In this document: positions 1 through 8,985 of the stretch, one piece after another
Layout: the number at the start of each line of letters is the position of its first letter
Numbering within the stretch: the first letter of the stretch is position 1
Source: Pseudomonas viridiflava
Lineage (GTDB): Bacteria; Pseudomonadota; Gammaproteobacteria; Pseudomonadales; Pseudomonadaceae
NCBI RefSeq assembly: GCF_900582195.1
Contig: NZ_UTHA01000210.1
Span: 56,493-120,492 of the forward strand
DNA length: 64,000 bases
Reading direction: 5' to 3'
Notes under the pieces: generated by a model
Database searches by the model: none
The model's input: the letters and a program-made list of their open reading frames with translations, nothing else
What the model was told of the DNA's origin: nothing
Made by a program: the position numbers and the translations under genes

Positions 1-871
1 GCAGTATCGGCGCGCCGCCCTTCTCCGAGTCGTACTTGAGCGCGACGGCGTAGTGAGTCGGGTTGGTGATGACCACGTCGGCGTCGGGAATCGCCGCCAT
101 CATCCGTCGCTGGGACATTTCGCGCTGGGTCTGACGGATGCGCTGTTTGACCTCCGGGCGACCCTCCTGATCCTTGTGCTCGTCGCGCACTTCCTGCTTG
201 GTCATCAGCAGTTTCTTGTGGGCTTCCCAGAGCTGCACCGGCACATCGACGGCGGCGATGATGATCAGGCCGCAGGCCAGCCACAAGGTGCTCCAGCCGA
301 CCAGCGTGACACTGTGAATGATCGCCATCTCCAGCGGCTCGTGGGCGATCCGCAAAAAGTCATCGACGTCCGCCGACAACACTGCCAACGCCACGCCCAG
401 TGTGATCAGGAACTTGGCCAGGGCCTTGAGCAGTTCGACCACAGCCTTGAACGAGAACATCCGCTTCAGGCCTGCCGCCGGGTTCATCCGGCTGAACTTG
501 GGCGCCATGGAGCCCGCTGCGAACAGCCAGCCACCGAGGGAAATCGGCCCGATCAACGCGGCGAGCAACAGAGTGATCATGATCGGCTGGATCGCCAGCA
601 GCGCCATCTGGCCCGACTGCAACAGAAACGCGCCCATGGAACCCTGATCCATGATCACTTCGCGCGACAGCGTGAAGTTCAGGCGCATCAGTTCCATCAG
701 GTCTTCGGCCAGCATGCCGCCAAACACCAGCAGCGCACCGGCACCGGCCATGGTCACGGCCAGGGTGTTGAGTTCTTTGGAACGGGCAATCTCGCCCTTC
801 TCACGGGAGTCCTTTTTACGTTTCTCCGTGGGGTCTTCTGTTTTGTCCTGACCGCTTTCGCTCTCTGCCAT
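1..871 (-). CDS. flhB: Flagellar export gate protein FlhB (3' end truncated by window edge)
   Basis: FlhB is the membrane component of the flagellar type III export gate that switches substrate class from rod/hook to filament. The start ATG at 871 gives MAESESGQDKTEDPTEKRKK, the usual charged FlhB N-terminus, followed by several hydrophobic segments. The NPTH self-cleavage site is visible near 53-64 (reads ITNPTHY), so about 290 residues including the cleavage site are present and only the rest of the cytoplasmic C-domain lies outside. The gene starts 3 bases after the fliR stop, so it is the last gene seen in the fliL-flhB operon. Confidence 0.96.
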   Translation of the reverse strand, partial: MAESESGQDKTEDPTEKRKKDSREKGEIARSKELNTLAVTMAGAGALLVFGGMLAEDLMELMRLNFTLSREVIMDQGSMGAFLLQSGQMALLAIQPIMITLLLAALIGPISLGGWLFAAGSMAPKFSRMNPAAGLKRMFSFKAVVELLKALAKFLITLGVALAVLSADVDDFLRIAHEPLEMAIIHSVTLVGWSTLWLACGLIIIAAVDVPVQLWEAHKKLLMTKQEVRDEHKDQEGRPEVKQRIRQTQREMSQRRMMAAIPDADVVITNPTHYAVALKYDSEKGGAPIL

Positions 872-874
872 GAC

Positions 875-1660
875 TCAGCGCGCCCGTGCCAGTTCGCGTA
901 ACAGCTGCAAGGCCTCGGTGGCCAGCGGCTGATACTGATTGAGAATGTCCGCCAGACCGACCCAGACAATGAACAGACCGAGCACCAGGGTCAGCGGAAA
1001 ACCGATGGAGAAGATGTTCAGTTGCGGCGCGGCACGGGTCATCACGCCAAACGCGATGTTGACCACCAGCAGCGCGGTGACCGCCGGCAATACCAACAAC
1101 AGCGCCGCACCCAGCACCCAGCCGAGTTTGCCGGCCAGTTCCCAGTAATGCGCGGTCATCAGTCCGCTGCCGACCGGTAGCGTGGTGAAGCTTTCGGTAA
1201 GGACTTCGAAGACCACCAGATGGCCGTTCATCGACAGGAACAGCAACGTGACGAGCATGGTGAAGAACTGCCCGATCACCGCCACCGAGACACCGTTGGC
1301 CGGGTCGACCATCGAGGCGAAACCCATGCCCATCTGGATTGCGACGATCTGCCCGGCCACGGCGAAGGCCTGGAAAAACAGTTGCAGAGAAAATCCGAGC
1401 ACCGCACCGACGAGGATCTGTTCGGCAATCAACATCAAGCCACTCAGATCCAGCGGGCTGACCGCTGGCATCGGCGGCAGGCTCGGCGCAATGCACACGG
1501 TGATCGCTACGGCGAAATACAGGCGGATCCGGCGCGACACCAGCGTGGTGCCGAACACCGGCATCACCATCAGCATCGAGGCGACGCGAAACAGCGGCAA
1601 CATGAACGACGCCACCCAGGTACTGATCTGGGTGTCGGTCAGCTGAAGCAGCGATTGCAT
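875..1660 (-). CDS. fliR: Flagellar biosynthesis protein FliR
   Basis: FliR is an inner-membrane core component of the flagellar type III export apparatus (FliP-FliQ-FliR complex). The 261-residue length is normal for the family. The protein starts MQSLLQLTDTQISTWVASFM and contains several long hydrophobic stretches. It sits between fliQ (4 bases upstream) and flhB, in the conserved fliOPQR-flhB order. Confidence 0.96.
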   Translation of the reverse strand: MQSLLQLTDTQISTWVASFMLPLFRVASMLMVMPVFGTTLVSRRIRLYFAVAITVCIAPSLPPMPAVSPLDLSGLMLIAEQILVGAVLGFSLQLFFQAFAVAGQIVAIQMGMGFASMVDPANGVSVAVIGQFFTMLVTLLFLSMNGHLVVFEVLTESFTTLPVGSGLMTAHYWELAGKLGWVLGAALLLVLPAVTALLVVNIAFGVMTRAAPQLNIFSIGFPLTLVLGLFIVWVGLADILNQYQPLATEALQLLRELARAR

Positions 1661-1663
1661 GGC

Positions 1664-1933
1664 TTAGCCGATGACCATCGGGATGTTTTTGTACAACTGA
1701 ATGATGTATTCCATGAAGGTCTGCACGATCCACGGACCGCCCACAATCAGGGTCACCAGCATCACCAGCAGACGCGGGAGGAAGCTCAGGGTCTGTTCGT
1801 TGATCTGGGTGGCGGCCTGGAACATCGCCACCAGCAAGCCGACCAACAGGCTCGGCACCACCAGAATCGCGACCATCAAGGTGGTCAGCCAAAGGGCTTC
1901 ACGAAAGATATCGACCGCAACTTCCGGCGTCAT
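1664..1933 (-). CDS. fliQ: Flagellar biosynthesis protein FliQ
   Basis: FliQ is a small export-gate subunit with two transmembrane hairpin helices. The 89-residue protein starts MTPEVAVDIFREALWLTTLM and shows two hydrophobic segments separated by a short polar stretch, as expected. Its ATG overlaps the fliP stop codon in an ATGA junction, which implies translational coupling. Confidence 0.96.
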   Translation of the reverse strand: MTPEVAVDIFREALWLTTLMVAILVVPSLLVGLLVAMFQAATQINEQTLSFLPRLLVMLVTLIVGGPWIVQTFMEYIIQLYKNIPMVIG

Positions 1934-2688
1934 GGCGAGACACCTCCAAAACTGCTCGCCAGGGTGCCGATGATCAGTGCCCAGCCATCCACCAGCACGA
2001 ACAGCATGATCTTGAACGGCAGCGAAATGATCAGCGGCGACAGCATCATCATACCCATCGCCATCAGCACACTGGCCACGACCAGGTCGATGATCAGGAA
2101 CGGAATGAAGATCATGAAGCCGATCTGGAACGCGGTTTTAAGCTCGGACGTGACGAATGCCGGCACCAGAATGGTCAGCGGCGCCTGATCCGGGGTGGCG
2201 ATGTCGGTGCGCTTGGACAGGCGCATGAACAGCTCCAGATCACTGGTGCGGGTCTGCGCGAGCATAAAGTCCTTGATCGGCACCTGAGCCTTTTCCACCG
2301 CTTGCTGGGCGGTTAGGGTTTCCGCCAGATACGGTTGCAGCGCGTCCTTGTTCACCCGGTCGAACACCGGGGCCATGATGAACATGGTCAAGAACAGCGC
2401 CATGCCGGTGAGGATCTGGTTCGACGGCGTCTGTTGCAGGCCGAGGGCCTGACGCAGGATCGAGAAGACGATGATGATCCGGGTGAAACTGGTCATCAGA
2501 ATCACGGCCGCCGGAATGAAGCTCAGGGCGGTCATGATCAGCAGGATCTGCAGACTGACCGAATACTCCTGCGCGCCATCGGCGTTGGTGCCCAGCGTGA
2601 TCGCCGGGATCGACAACGGATCGGCGGCGAACGCCAGTGGCGCGGCCAGCAACAGGGCCAGCGTCAAGACGATGCGTAGCGCACCCAT
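1930..2688 (-). CDS. fliP: Flagellar biosynthesis protein FliP
   Basis: FliP forms the pentameric core of the flagellar export gate. The 252-residue protein begins with a cleavable-looking signal peptide (LTLALLLAAPLAFAADPL), which is typical of FliP. Family sequences such as MTSFTRIIIVFSILRQALG and the hydrophobic C-terminus are present. The start codon shares its A with the fliO stop (TAATG). Confidence 0.97.
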   Translation of the reverse strand: MGALRIVLTLALLLAAPLAFAADPLSIPAITLGTNADGAQEYSVSLQILLIMTALSFIPAAVILMTSFTRIIIVFSILRQALGLQQTPSNQILTGMALFLTMFIMAPVFDRVNKDALQPYLAETLTAQQAVEKAQVPIKDFMLAQTRTSDLELFMRLSKRTDIATPDQAPLTILVPAFVTSELKTAFQIGFMIFIPFLIIDLVVASVLMAMGMMMLSPLIISLPFKIMLFVLVDGWALIIGTLASSFGGVSP

Positions 2689-3140
2689 TACTTCGTATCC
2701 TTCTGATCCTTGCCGAGAATTTTCAGCAGGTGCTGGGCAAATTCCGGCGTCGCTTTCTCACTGGCGCTGGGCACTTCGATCGGCTCTTTGAGCACGTGCA
2801 GCGCGGTAATCGTGCCGGGGCTGAGGCCGAGTAGAATCTGCTCGTTGCCGACTTGCACCAGCATCAACCGGTCACGCGGGCCGAGCGCGCGCGAACCGAT
2901 CAGCTCGATCACCTGGCCCTTGCCGGCCGGGCCTGCCTGCTGCACTCGGCGCAACAGCCAGGCGAGGAAGAAGATCAGCCCCAGCACCAGCAGCAAGCCG
3001 AACACCAGTTGTGTCAGTTGCCCGGCCACGCTGCTGTTGACCATCGGCGCAGTGGCGGCAGGCACGGTGGTCGCCGTCGACGGCTCGGCGGCCAGCACGC
3101 TCAATGGCAATGCCAGCAAAGCCCAGAGAAACCGTTTCAC
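2688..3140 (-). CDS. fliO: Flagellar assembly protein FliO
   Basis: FliO is a membrane chaperone for FliP complex assembly. The 150-residue protein has an N-terminal signal-like segment (ALLALPLSVLAAEPS), one further transmembrane helix (LVFGLLLVLGLIFFLAWLL) and a cytoplasmic domain ending in a charged tail. The start is a GTG immediately after the fliN TGA, so coupling to fliN is likely. FliO sequences are poorly conserved, and the position between fliN and fliP supports the call. Confidence 0.93.
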   Translation of the reverse strand: MKRFLWALLALPLSVLAAEPSTATTVPAATAPMVNSSVAGQLTQLVFGLLLVLGLIFFLAWLLRRVQQAGPAGKGQVIELIGSRALGPRDRLMLVQVGNEQILLGLSPGTITALHVLKEPIEVPSASEKATPEFAQHLLKILGKDQKDTK

Positions 3141-3593
3141 TCAGCGCAGCTTCTTGATGCGTTCGCTTGGGCTGATCACGTCAGTCAGGCGGATGCCGAA
3201 CTTTTCGTTGACCACCACCACTTCACCGTGCGCAATCAGCGTGCCGTTGACCAGCACGTCCAGCGGCTCGCCGGCCAGACGATCAAGCTCGATCACCGAA
3301 CCCTGGTTCAGTTGCAGCAGGTTGCGGATGTTGATGTCGGTGCTGCCCACTTCCATCGAGATCGATACCGGGATGTCGAGGATGACATCCAGGTTCGGGC
3401 CGTCGAGGGTCACCGGGTCGTTGTTCTTCGGCACGCTGCCGAACTCTTCCATCGGCAGCCGCGAGCCGCTGGCTGCGTCGGCGGCCAGCAGCGCGTCGAT
3501 GTCAGCTTGACCGTCACCGGTTTCTTCCAGGGCAGCAGCCCATTCGTCAGCCAGTGCCTGGTCGTCCTGGGCGTTCATATCGTCGTTCATCAT
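3141..3593 (-). CDS. fliN: Flagellar motor switch protein FliN
   Basis: FliN is the main C-ring protein, working with FliM and FliG in torque generation and direction switching. The 150-residue protein has an acidic N-terminal extension (about 60 residues, typical of Pseudomonas) and a C-terminal SpoA domain containing IPVSISMEVGSTDINIRNLL and VNEKFGIRLTDV. Two adjacent ATG codons follow GAGGACAA, and the first is used here. The gene lies 53 bases downstream of fliM. Confidence 0.97.
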   Translation of the reverse strand: MMNDDMNAQDDQALADEWAAALEETGDGQADIDALLAADAASGSRLPMEEFGSVPKNNDPVTLDGPNLDVILDIPVSISMEVGSTDINIRNLLQLNQGSVIELDRLAGEPLDVLVNGTLIAHGEVVVVNEKFGIRLTDVISPSERIKKLR

Positions 3594-3646
3594 TTGTCCT
3601 CGGCGGGCAAAAATTCAGTTAAATGCTTGGGGGTTGGAGCGCCGCT

Positions 3647-4615
3647 TCAGCGACGCTCGATCGGCTCGATCACCTGCAACGCGAGGTTGCCTTTGTGCGA
3701 GCCCATCTTGACCTTGAAGGCCGGCACGCCGTTGGCGCGCATGATCATTTCGTCCGGCATCTCGACCGGGATCACATCCCCCGGCTGCATGTGCAGGATG
3801 TCGCGCAGTTTCAACTGACGGCGAGCCACGGTGGCGCCGATCGGCACGTCGACATCGAGCACGTCCTGACGCAGCGCGTTGACCCAGCGCTCGTCCTGAT
3901 CGTCGAGGTCCGACTGGAAACCGGCGTCGAGCATTTCGCGCACCGGTTCGATCATCGAGTACGGCATGGTCACGTGCAGATCGCCGCCGCCGCCATCGAG
4001 TTCGATGTGGAAGGTAGAGACCACGATCGCTTCGCTCGGGCCGACGATGTTGGCCATGGCCGGGTTCACTTCCGAGTTGATGTACTCGAAATTGACTTCC
4101 ATGATCGCCTGCCAGGCTTCCTTCAAATCGACGAAGGCCTGTTCCAGCACCATGCGCACCACACGCAGTTCGGTCGGGGTGAACTCACGTCCTTCGATCT
4201 TGGCGTGACGGCCGTCGCCGCCGAAGAAGTTGTCCACCAGTTTGAACACCAGTTTGGCGTCAAGGATGAACAGCGCGGTGCCGCGCAACGGTTTGATCTT
4301 GACCAGGTTGAGGCTGGTCGGTACGTACAGCGAGTGCACGTATTCGCCGAACTTCATCACCTGCACGCCACCGACGGCAACGTCCGCCGAGCGGCGCAGC
4401 ATGTTGAACATGCTGATGCGGGTGTAGCGGGCAAAACGCTCGTTGATCATTTCCAGAGTCGGCATCCGTCCACGGACGATGCGATCCTGACTGGTCAGGT
4501 CGTAGCTTTTGACACTGCCGGGTTCGGCAGCGTTATCGGTCTGTACCAGACCATCGTCGACACCATGCAACAGCGCGTCGATTTCATCCTGGGACAGCAG
4601 ATCCTGCACGGCCAT
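3647..4615 (-). CDS. fliM: Flagellar motor switch protein FliM
   Basis: FliM is the C-ring switch protein that binds CheY-P. The N-terminal motif DLLSQDEIDALLHGV is the CheY-P-binding element. The middle CheC-like domain and the C-terminal SpoA domain (DVPIGATVARRQLKLRDIL) follow. At 322 residues it matches Pseudomonas FliM. It lies between fliL and fliN. Confidence 0.98.
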   Translation of the reverse strand: MAVQDLLSQDEIDALLHGVDDGLVQTDNAAEPGSVKSYDLTSQDRIVRGRMPTLEMINERFARYTRISMFNMLRRSADVAVGGVQVMKFGEYVHSLYVPTSLNLVKIKPLRGTALFILDAKLVFKLVDNFFGGDGRHAKIEGREFTPTELRVVRMVLEQAFVDLKEAWQAIMEVNFEYINSEVNPAMANIVGPSEAIVVSTFHIELDGGGGDLHVTMPYSMIEPVREMLDAGFQSDLDDQDERWVNALRQDVLDVDVPIGATVARRQLKLRDILHMQPGDVIPVEMPDEMIMRANGVPAFKVKMGSHKGNLALQVIEPIERR

Positions 4616-4624
4616 GTCGTGTTC

Positions 4625-5128
4625 CTACTGCAGTACGAAATTAGTGAAAAGCAACTGTTCGATCACCACTTTGCCCAGCTCTTTCTGCGCCACTTCCTGG
4701 ACGCTGGCTGTGGCCTTCTGGCGCAACATCTCCTGACCGACCGGGGTCGCCAAGGTGGCGAAATCCTGACCGGAGAAGAGCATCACCAGGTTGTTGCGGA
4801 TCACCGGCATGTGCACTTTGAGCGCTTCCAGATCGGCCTGATTACGCGCCAGCATGGTGATGCTCACCTGCATGTAGCGCTGACGGCCGTTCTGGTTGTA
4901 GTTGGCAACGAAGGCTGGCGCCATCGGCTCGAAAATCGCTGGCTGCTTGCCGACGGGCGCTGCATCGGCGGCCTCGGCAGGCTTGCTCTGGGCACTGTGC
5001 ATGAAGAACCAGGTCGCCCCCACGGAGGCACCAATGGCCAACAGCAACGCCAGCACGATCACGATGATCAGCTTGAGTTTGCCTTTGGTTGCGGGGTCTT
5101 TCACTGCTGCTGTTTCGCTCTTCGCCAT
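4625..5128 (-). CDS. fliL: Flagellar basal body-associated protein FliL
   Basis: FliL is a single-pass inner-membrane protein that associates with the stator and MS ring. The 167-residue protein has a short lysine-rich cytoplasmic start (MAKSETAAVKDPATKGKLK), one transmembrane helix (LIIVIVLALLLAIGASVGAT) and a periplasmic domain. It is the first gene of the fliLMNOPQR-flhB transcription unit; a sigma-54 promoter lies about 50 bases upstream. Confidence 0.96.
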   Translation of the reverse strand: MAKSETAAVKDPATKGKLKLIIVIVLALLLAIGASVGATWFFMHSAQSKPAEAADAAPVGKQPAIFEPMAPAFVANYNQNGRQRYMQVSITMLARNQADLEALKVHMPVIRNNLVMLFSGQDFATLATPVGQEMLRQKATASVQEVAQKELGKVVIEQLLFTNFVLQ

Positions 5129-5178
5129 GCCAATAATCCGTCACTAATCGGGTTTTCACAGTCGCACGGCAAGGCAAG

Positions 5179-5194
5179 AGCAAGTGTTATGCCA
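5179..5194 (-). promoter_or_regulatory. Sigma-54 promoter for fliL operon
   Basis: On the minus strand the bases read TGGCATAACACTTGCT. The GG and GC dinucleotides are 12 bases apart, as in the -24/-12 consensus TGGCAY-N5-TTGCW. It is about 50 bases upstream of the fliL ATG, between that gene and the REP pair. Confidence 0.8.
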
Positions 5195-5237
5195 GAAGTG
5201 TCGGTGGTCGTGGAGACAGCGCTAAAGTCAAAGACAC

Positions 5238-5412
5238 CCTCACCCCAGCCCTCTCCCGGAGGGAGAGGGCTGGGGTGAGGTGTCAGACGTCAAACATCGA
5301 CCTGAAAGACCGAGTCGATTATGGATTCACAGCCGAAGTATCCGGTCGGCGTACTTCGCGAGCATCCCCCGATCAGTCCCCTCTCCCTCCGGGAGAGGGC
5401 CAGGGTGAGGGG
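5238..5412. repeat. REPIN-like inverted pair of CCTCACCC/CCCTCTCCC hairpins
   Basis: The first element has two perfect 20-base arms (5238-5257 and 5261-5280, left arm CCTCACCCCAGCCCTCTCCC) around a 3-base loop. The second, at 5378-5412, is a shorter hairpin in reverse orientation, ending GGGTGAGGGG. The roughly 100 bases between them contain AGGTGT and CCGAGTCGA, which recur between the equivalent pair at 41817-41965. This fills the fliK-fliL gap and could also act as a terminator for fliK. Confidence 0.85.
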
Positions 5413-5424
5413 CTCTTGATTTGA

Positions 5425-6792
5425 TCAGGCGTAATAGTCGACAGCGCTGCTGCCGATCACGCTGGTGGTTTGCGCAGCGGCTTCAGCAATGGCGGCAGGC
5501 GCCAACTCCTCATCCGCCGAATCGAGGCGACCACCGGCAGCACTGGTGCGACCGCTCTGGCCCTGCTGCGCCTGCTCCTGACCCTGCTGACCCTGCCAGC
5601 CACGGCTCTGGTCGGAGACATTGACGTCGACCTGGCCCATACCCTGCTGGTTGAACATGTCGCGCAGACGATGGATCTGCCCGTCCAGCGCTTCACGCAC
5701 GCTTGGATGCGCGCTCATGAAGGTCACTTGCGTCTGCTGATCCGGGACCATGTTGACGCGAATGTCCAATCGCCCCAGCTCAGCCGGCTGCAACTGAATG
5801 TCCGCCGCCTTCAGATTGGCGCTCGACAGATACATGACGCGGTTGACGATTTCTTCGGTCCAGCCGCTCTGATGCATGGCGATTGGCTGGTTCACCGGCA
5901 CGGCATTCGCGGTCTTCGGCGTAGCAGCTTGCGTCAGTGCCGCCAGACGGTTGGCGAAGTCATCCACGCGGGTATCGCTGGTCGCTGTCTTGAGATCTTT
6001 GAGGCCATCGTCGATCAAGCCGCTGAACGCTTTCTCGCCACCCTGGCTGGTGCTGTCCTTATCGGCTTGCACGTCGAGCATGCTGGCCATGCCGGCAGCG
6101 AAATTCTGCGCCGCAGTCAATTCGCCGTCGGCCTGAGCCTGGGCAGGAGAGGCTTTCGGTTGCGCCTGACTGGCGGCGGAAATGTGCCCGCCCTGCTCCA
6201 TCGCCATGCGCACGGCCGGCATCGAGTCGAGCGGATCGGCAGAAGGGTCGAAATCGCTGTCGGTGGTCGGTGCCGGATCTTTGACCATACCCGGCAATGC
6301 GGCGAGCGCAGGGGTTTCGGTTTCCTGGGCAGTGGCGACAACAGCCGGGGACTGCACCACGGGTGCCGTGACTACCGGCTGCACAGCGGTTGCCAAGGCC
6401 GGATCGAGCGTCGGATCAACCGGCGCCGCGACTACTACCGGAGTCTGAGCGGTGTCAGTGTTGTCGTCGCTGCTGGCGGTGGCATCATCGGGCGCTGCGG
6501 TTTTGTCGGCAGGCAAGTCGTTGCCGCTATCGGCAACCGCCGGTTGCGCAGCGGCAGACGGATCTTTGCCAATATCCTTTTTGCCGCTGTTGTCAGTGAC
6601 CTTGTCACGCGACGACTTGGGCGAGTTATCGGTGCTTGCGACTGGCTTGCTCGGCCCCTGATCGGCGAACACTTTAGCGAAGCTCGAGGCTTTATCCCCG
6701 GTATCTACGGCCATGGCCGACGCTTTGGCCGAGGCGGCTTGCGCCTTGGCCTGGGCGGCATTCTGAAGAAGGATGTTGGGGGTCGCAGGCAT
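5425..6792 (-). CDS. fliK: Flagellar hook-length control protein FliK
   Basis: FliK is a secreted molecular ruler that ends hook growth and triggers the FlhB specificity switch. The 455-residue protein has a long low-complexity, Ala/Asp/Pro/Thr-rich N-terminal region and a conserved C-terminal domain (about residues 310-430) with LQLQPAELGRLDIRVNM-type sequence: IQLQPAELGRLDIRVNMVPD. A Gln/Gly-rich stretch follows (GQQGQEQAQQGQSG). The gene has its own sigma-54 promoter and is separated from fliL by a REP pair. Confidence 0.95.
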   Translation of the reverse strand: MPATPNILLQNAAQAKAQAASAKASAMAVDTGDKASSFAKVFADQGPSKPVASTDNSPKSSRDKVTDNSGKKDIGKDPSAAAQPAVADSGNDLPADKTAAPDDATASSDDNTDTAQTPVVVAAPVDPTLDPALATAVQPVVTAPVVQSPAVVATAQETETPALAALPGMVKDPAPTTDSDFDPSADPLDSMPAVRMAMEQGGHISAASQAQPKASPAQAQADGELTAAQNFAAGMASMLDVQADKDSTSQGGEKAFSGLIDDGLKDLKTATSDTRVDDFANRLAALTQAATPKTANAVPVNQPIAMHQSGWTEEIVNRVMYLSSANLKAADIQLQPAELGRLDIRVNMVPDQQTQVTFMSAHPSVREALDGQIHRLRDMFNQQGMGQVDVNVSDQSRGWQGQQGQEQAQQGQSGRTSAAGGRLDSADEELAPAAIAEAAAQTTSVIGSSAVDYYA

Positions 6793-6842
6793 GAAACGGT
6801 CTCCGCTGCACTGGGATCGTAGGTACAGTTGGGGGAGATACC

Positions 6843-6858
6843 TGCAAGTGCCGGGCCA
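6843..6858 (-). promoter_or_regulatory. Sigma-54 promoter for fliK
   Basis: The minus strand reads TGGCCCGGCACTTGCA. This matches TGGCACG-N4-TTGCA with one change (A to C at the fifth base), with correct GG/GC spacing. It is about 50 bases upstream of the fliK ATG, directly after a GGCGCTT/AAGCGCC hairpin at 6868-6886 downstream of hptB. Confidence 0.75.
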
Positions 6859-6867
6859 GTTTTGTCT

Positions 6868-6886
6868 GGCGCTTGGGAAAAGCGCC
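6868..6886 (-). terminator. Hairpin downstream of hptB
   Basis: The inverted repeat GGCGCTT-N5-AAGCGCC lies between the hptB stop and the fliK sigma-54 promoter. There is no T-run after it, so it may be only a weak terminator or a transcript-end stabiliser. Confidence 0.35.
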
Positions 6887-6897
6887 GGACGGCGGGA

Positions 6898-7245
6898 TCA
6901 GTGAGTCAGTGCGTGCTGTCGCTCGTCTTCGTAAACCGGACGGACATCGGCGAACTCGCCGCTGATATCAGCGACCAGTCTGGCGATTTCCGAGGGACTT
7001 TTATCTTTGGCGTCCGACTCCAGCTCCTGGCAGAGCGCCGCCAACCGCACAGCGCCCATATTGCTGGCGCTACCCTTGAAGCTATGGGCAACCTCCGACA
7101 AAGCCTTGGCATCCGCTGCCTTGTGCAGCGCAACCAAGCGACTTTCGGAATCCTCCAGAAAGGTATCCAGAAGCTCCGGATAACCCTCCCCCATGACTTC
7201 GCGCAGTACGCTCAGCGCCTCGCGATCAATATGTGTGTCAGCCAC
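6898..7245 (-). CDS. hptB: Histidine phosphotransfer protein HptB
   Basis: This is a 115-residue Hpt-domain protein with the phosphorylated histidine in AHSFKGSASNMGAVRL. In P. aeruginosa HptB receives phosphate from several hybrid kinases and passes it to HsbR, the next gene upstream in this operon. The start is a GTG preceded by AAGGAG at 7 bases. Gene order hsbA-hsbR-hptB is preserved, which supports the orthology. Confidence 0.9.
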   Translation of the reverse strand: MADTHIDREALSVLREVMGEGYPELLDTFLEDSESRLVALHKAADAKALSEVAHSFKGSASNMGAVRLAALCQELESDAKDKSPSEIARLVADISGEFADVRPVYEDERQHALTH

Positions 7246-7276
7246 TTGTTCACTCCTTGATCAAGAATTGCGGGGA

Positions 7277-8980
7277 TTATGCCTCAACCTCCCAGGAAAA
7301 CTCCACGCGGGCACTACGACCTTCGTCCGACCAACTGGCGTTACGCCCCAATTGCCGGACCAGACTGACGCCGCGACCTGACAGACGGACATTCTCCAGC
7401 GGTCGTTCCATAACTCGCGCCACATCAAAACCCTTGCCGCTGTCTTCGACGCGAATCACCAGCAGGCCGCCCTCGCCTTGTGGCTGCACCTGCAGATGCA
7501 CGCGGACAAAACCGTCCTGCAGCACTTCCAGACGATCATTGCGCTGCTGATAGTAGCGAGCGAAACCCGCCGCATCGCGCTTGAGACTGGAATCCAGACC
7601 GAGCACGCCATGCTCCAGCGCATTGGAGTACAACTCGGCGAGCACGCTGTACAAAGCACCACTCTGCGCCCGCAACCCATGCACCTCAAGCAGCAATTGC
7701 AGCAGGTACGGCAACGGATTGAAACGTTTGAGCGTGGCGCCACGGAATTCGAAGCTCACCGACCAGTCCAGCGGACAGGACTGGCCGCTGTCGGAATATA
7801 CCGGCACCGACGGCTTGACCTGCGCCGGCTCCAGCAGGCTGACCTCGACCATGCTGACATCGTCGCGCGCCTCGCCGCGAAAATCCCGCAGCGCCTGCTC
7901 GATATCCTCGAACAAGCGGTCCGGCTCGCGATTGGCGGCAAACACCTGCTGCAAACGCTCGACGCCGAACAACTGATCGTAGGCATCACTGGTGTCGATC
8001 ACCCCGTCGGACAACAGGAAAATCCGATCCCCGACCGCCATCGGATGCACTTCCGTACGATCATCGAACGCCTGCGCGCTCAGCACCCCCAACGGCAAGT
8101 GCCGCGCGACCAGCGGAACACGTTCGCCAGTGGCAATCCGATGCAGATAACCGTCAGGCATGCCGCCGTTCCACACCTCGACCGAACGCCGCTGAACACT
8201 CAGGCACAGCAACGTGGCGCAGCAGAACATGTCCACCGGCAGGATGCGTTTGAGCTTGGCGTTCATTTCGCGCAGGGTTTCCGCCAGGCCATAACCCTTG
8301 GCGGTCATGCCATAGAACACTTCGGCCAAGGGCATCGCCCCGACCGCTGCCGGCAAACCATGACCGGTGAAATCGCCCAGCAACACATGCATGTCGCCCG
8401 CCGGCGTGTAGGCCGCCAGCAGCAAGTCGCCGTTGAACAGCGCGTACGGCGATTGCAGGTATCGGATATTCGCGGCACTCAGGCAGCCGGAATGCGCGAC
8501 CTTATCAAACACCGCTTTGGCCACGCGCTGCTCGTTGAGCAGATAGTCATGGTGTTTGGCGATCAGGTCGCGCTGTTGCAGCACGGTTGCCTGCAATCGG
8601 CGCAAGCGATCCATCGCCTTGATTTTGGCGGCAAGGATCACCTGGTTGTAGGGCTTCGCCAGAAAATCGTCACCACCGGCCTCCAGACAACGGGCCAGCG
8701 CTTCGCTTTCCGTCAGCGAGGTGAGGAAAATGATTGGCACAAGGGTTTCGCCCGCCAGCGCCTTGATTTGCCGCGCCGCCTCGAAGCCGTCCATCACCGG
8801 CATCATCGCATCCATCAGCACCAGATCGGGTTGGTGCCGACGAAACAGGTCGACCGCTTCGGCACCGTTGGCCGCCGTCAGGACTTCATGGCCCTGACGA
8901 CGAACGATGGTCGACAGCAACAGGCGATCGGCGGCGCTGTCTTCAGCGATCAGAATGGTCAGCGGCTCTTGCGCCTGCAT
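7277..8980 (-). CDS. hsbR: HptB-dependent response regulator and anti-sigma-like kinase/phosphatase HsbR
   Basis: This three-domain regulator controls the phosphorylation of HsbA. The receiver domain (about residues 10-125) has the phospho-acceptor Asp in LVLMDAMMPVMDG. A PP2C/SpoIIE phosphatase domain (about 165-385) shows GDFTGHGLPAAVGAMPLAE, IFLLSDGVIDT and ARDDVSM. A C-terminal HATPase/anti-sigma kinase domain (about 430-567) has ELYSNALEHGVLG and VEDSGKGFD. I chose the ATG at 8980; a TTG at 8989 overlaps the hsbA stop (TTGA) and is an alternative start. Confidence 0.92.
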   Translation of the reverse strand: MQAQEPLTILIAEDSAADRLLLSTIVRRQGHEVLTAANGAEAVDLFRRHQPDLVLMDAMMPVMDGFEAARQIKALAGETLVPIIFLTSLTESEALARCLEAGGDDFLAKPYNQVILAAKIKAMDRLRRLQATVLQQRDLIAKHHDYLLNEQRVAKAVFDKVAHSGCLSAANIRYLQSPYALFNGDLLLAAYTPAGDMHVLLGDFTGHGLPAAVGAMPLAEVFYGMTAKGYGLAETLREMNAKLKRILPVDMFCCATLLCLSVQRRSVEVWNGGMPDGYLHRIATGERVPLVARHLPLGVLSAQAFDDRTEVHPMAVGDRIFLLSDGVIDTSDAYDQLFGVERLQQVFAANREPDRLFEDIEQALRDFRGEARDDVSMVEVSLLEPAQVKPSVPVYSDSGQSCPLDWSVSFEFRGATLKRFNPLPYLLQLLLEVHGLRAQSGALYSVLAELYSNALEHGVLGLDSSLKRDAAGFARYYQQRNDRLEVLQDGFVRVHLQVQPQGEGGLLVIRVEDSGKGFDVARVMERPLENVRLSGRGVSLVRQLGRNASWSDEGRSARVEFSWEVEA

Positions 8981-8985
8981 GGCCG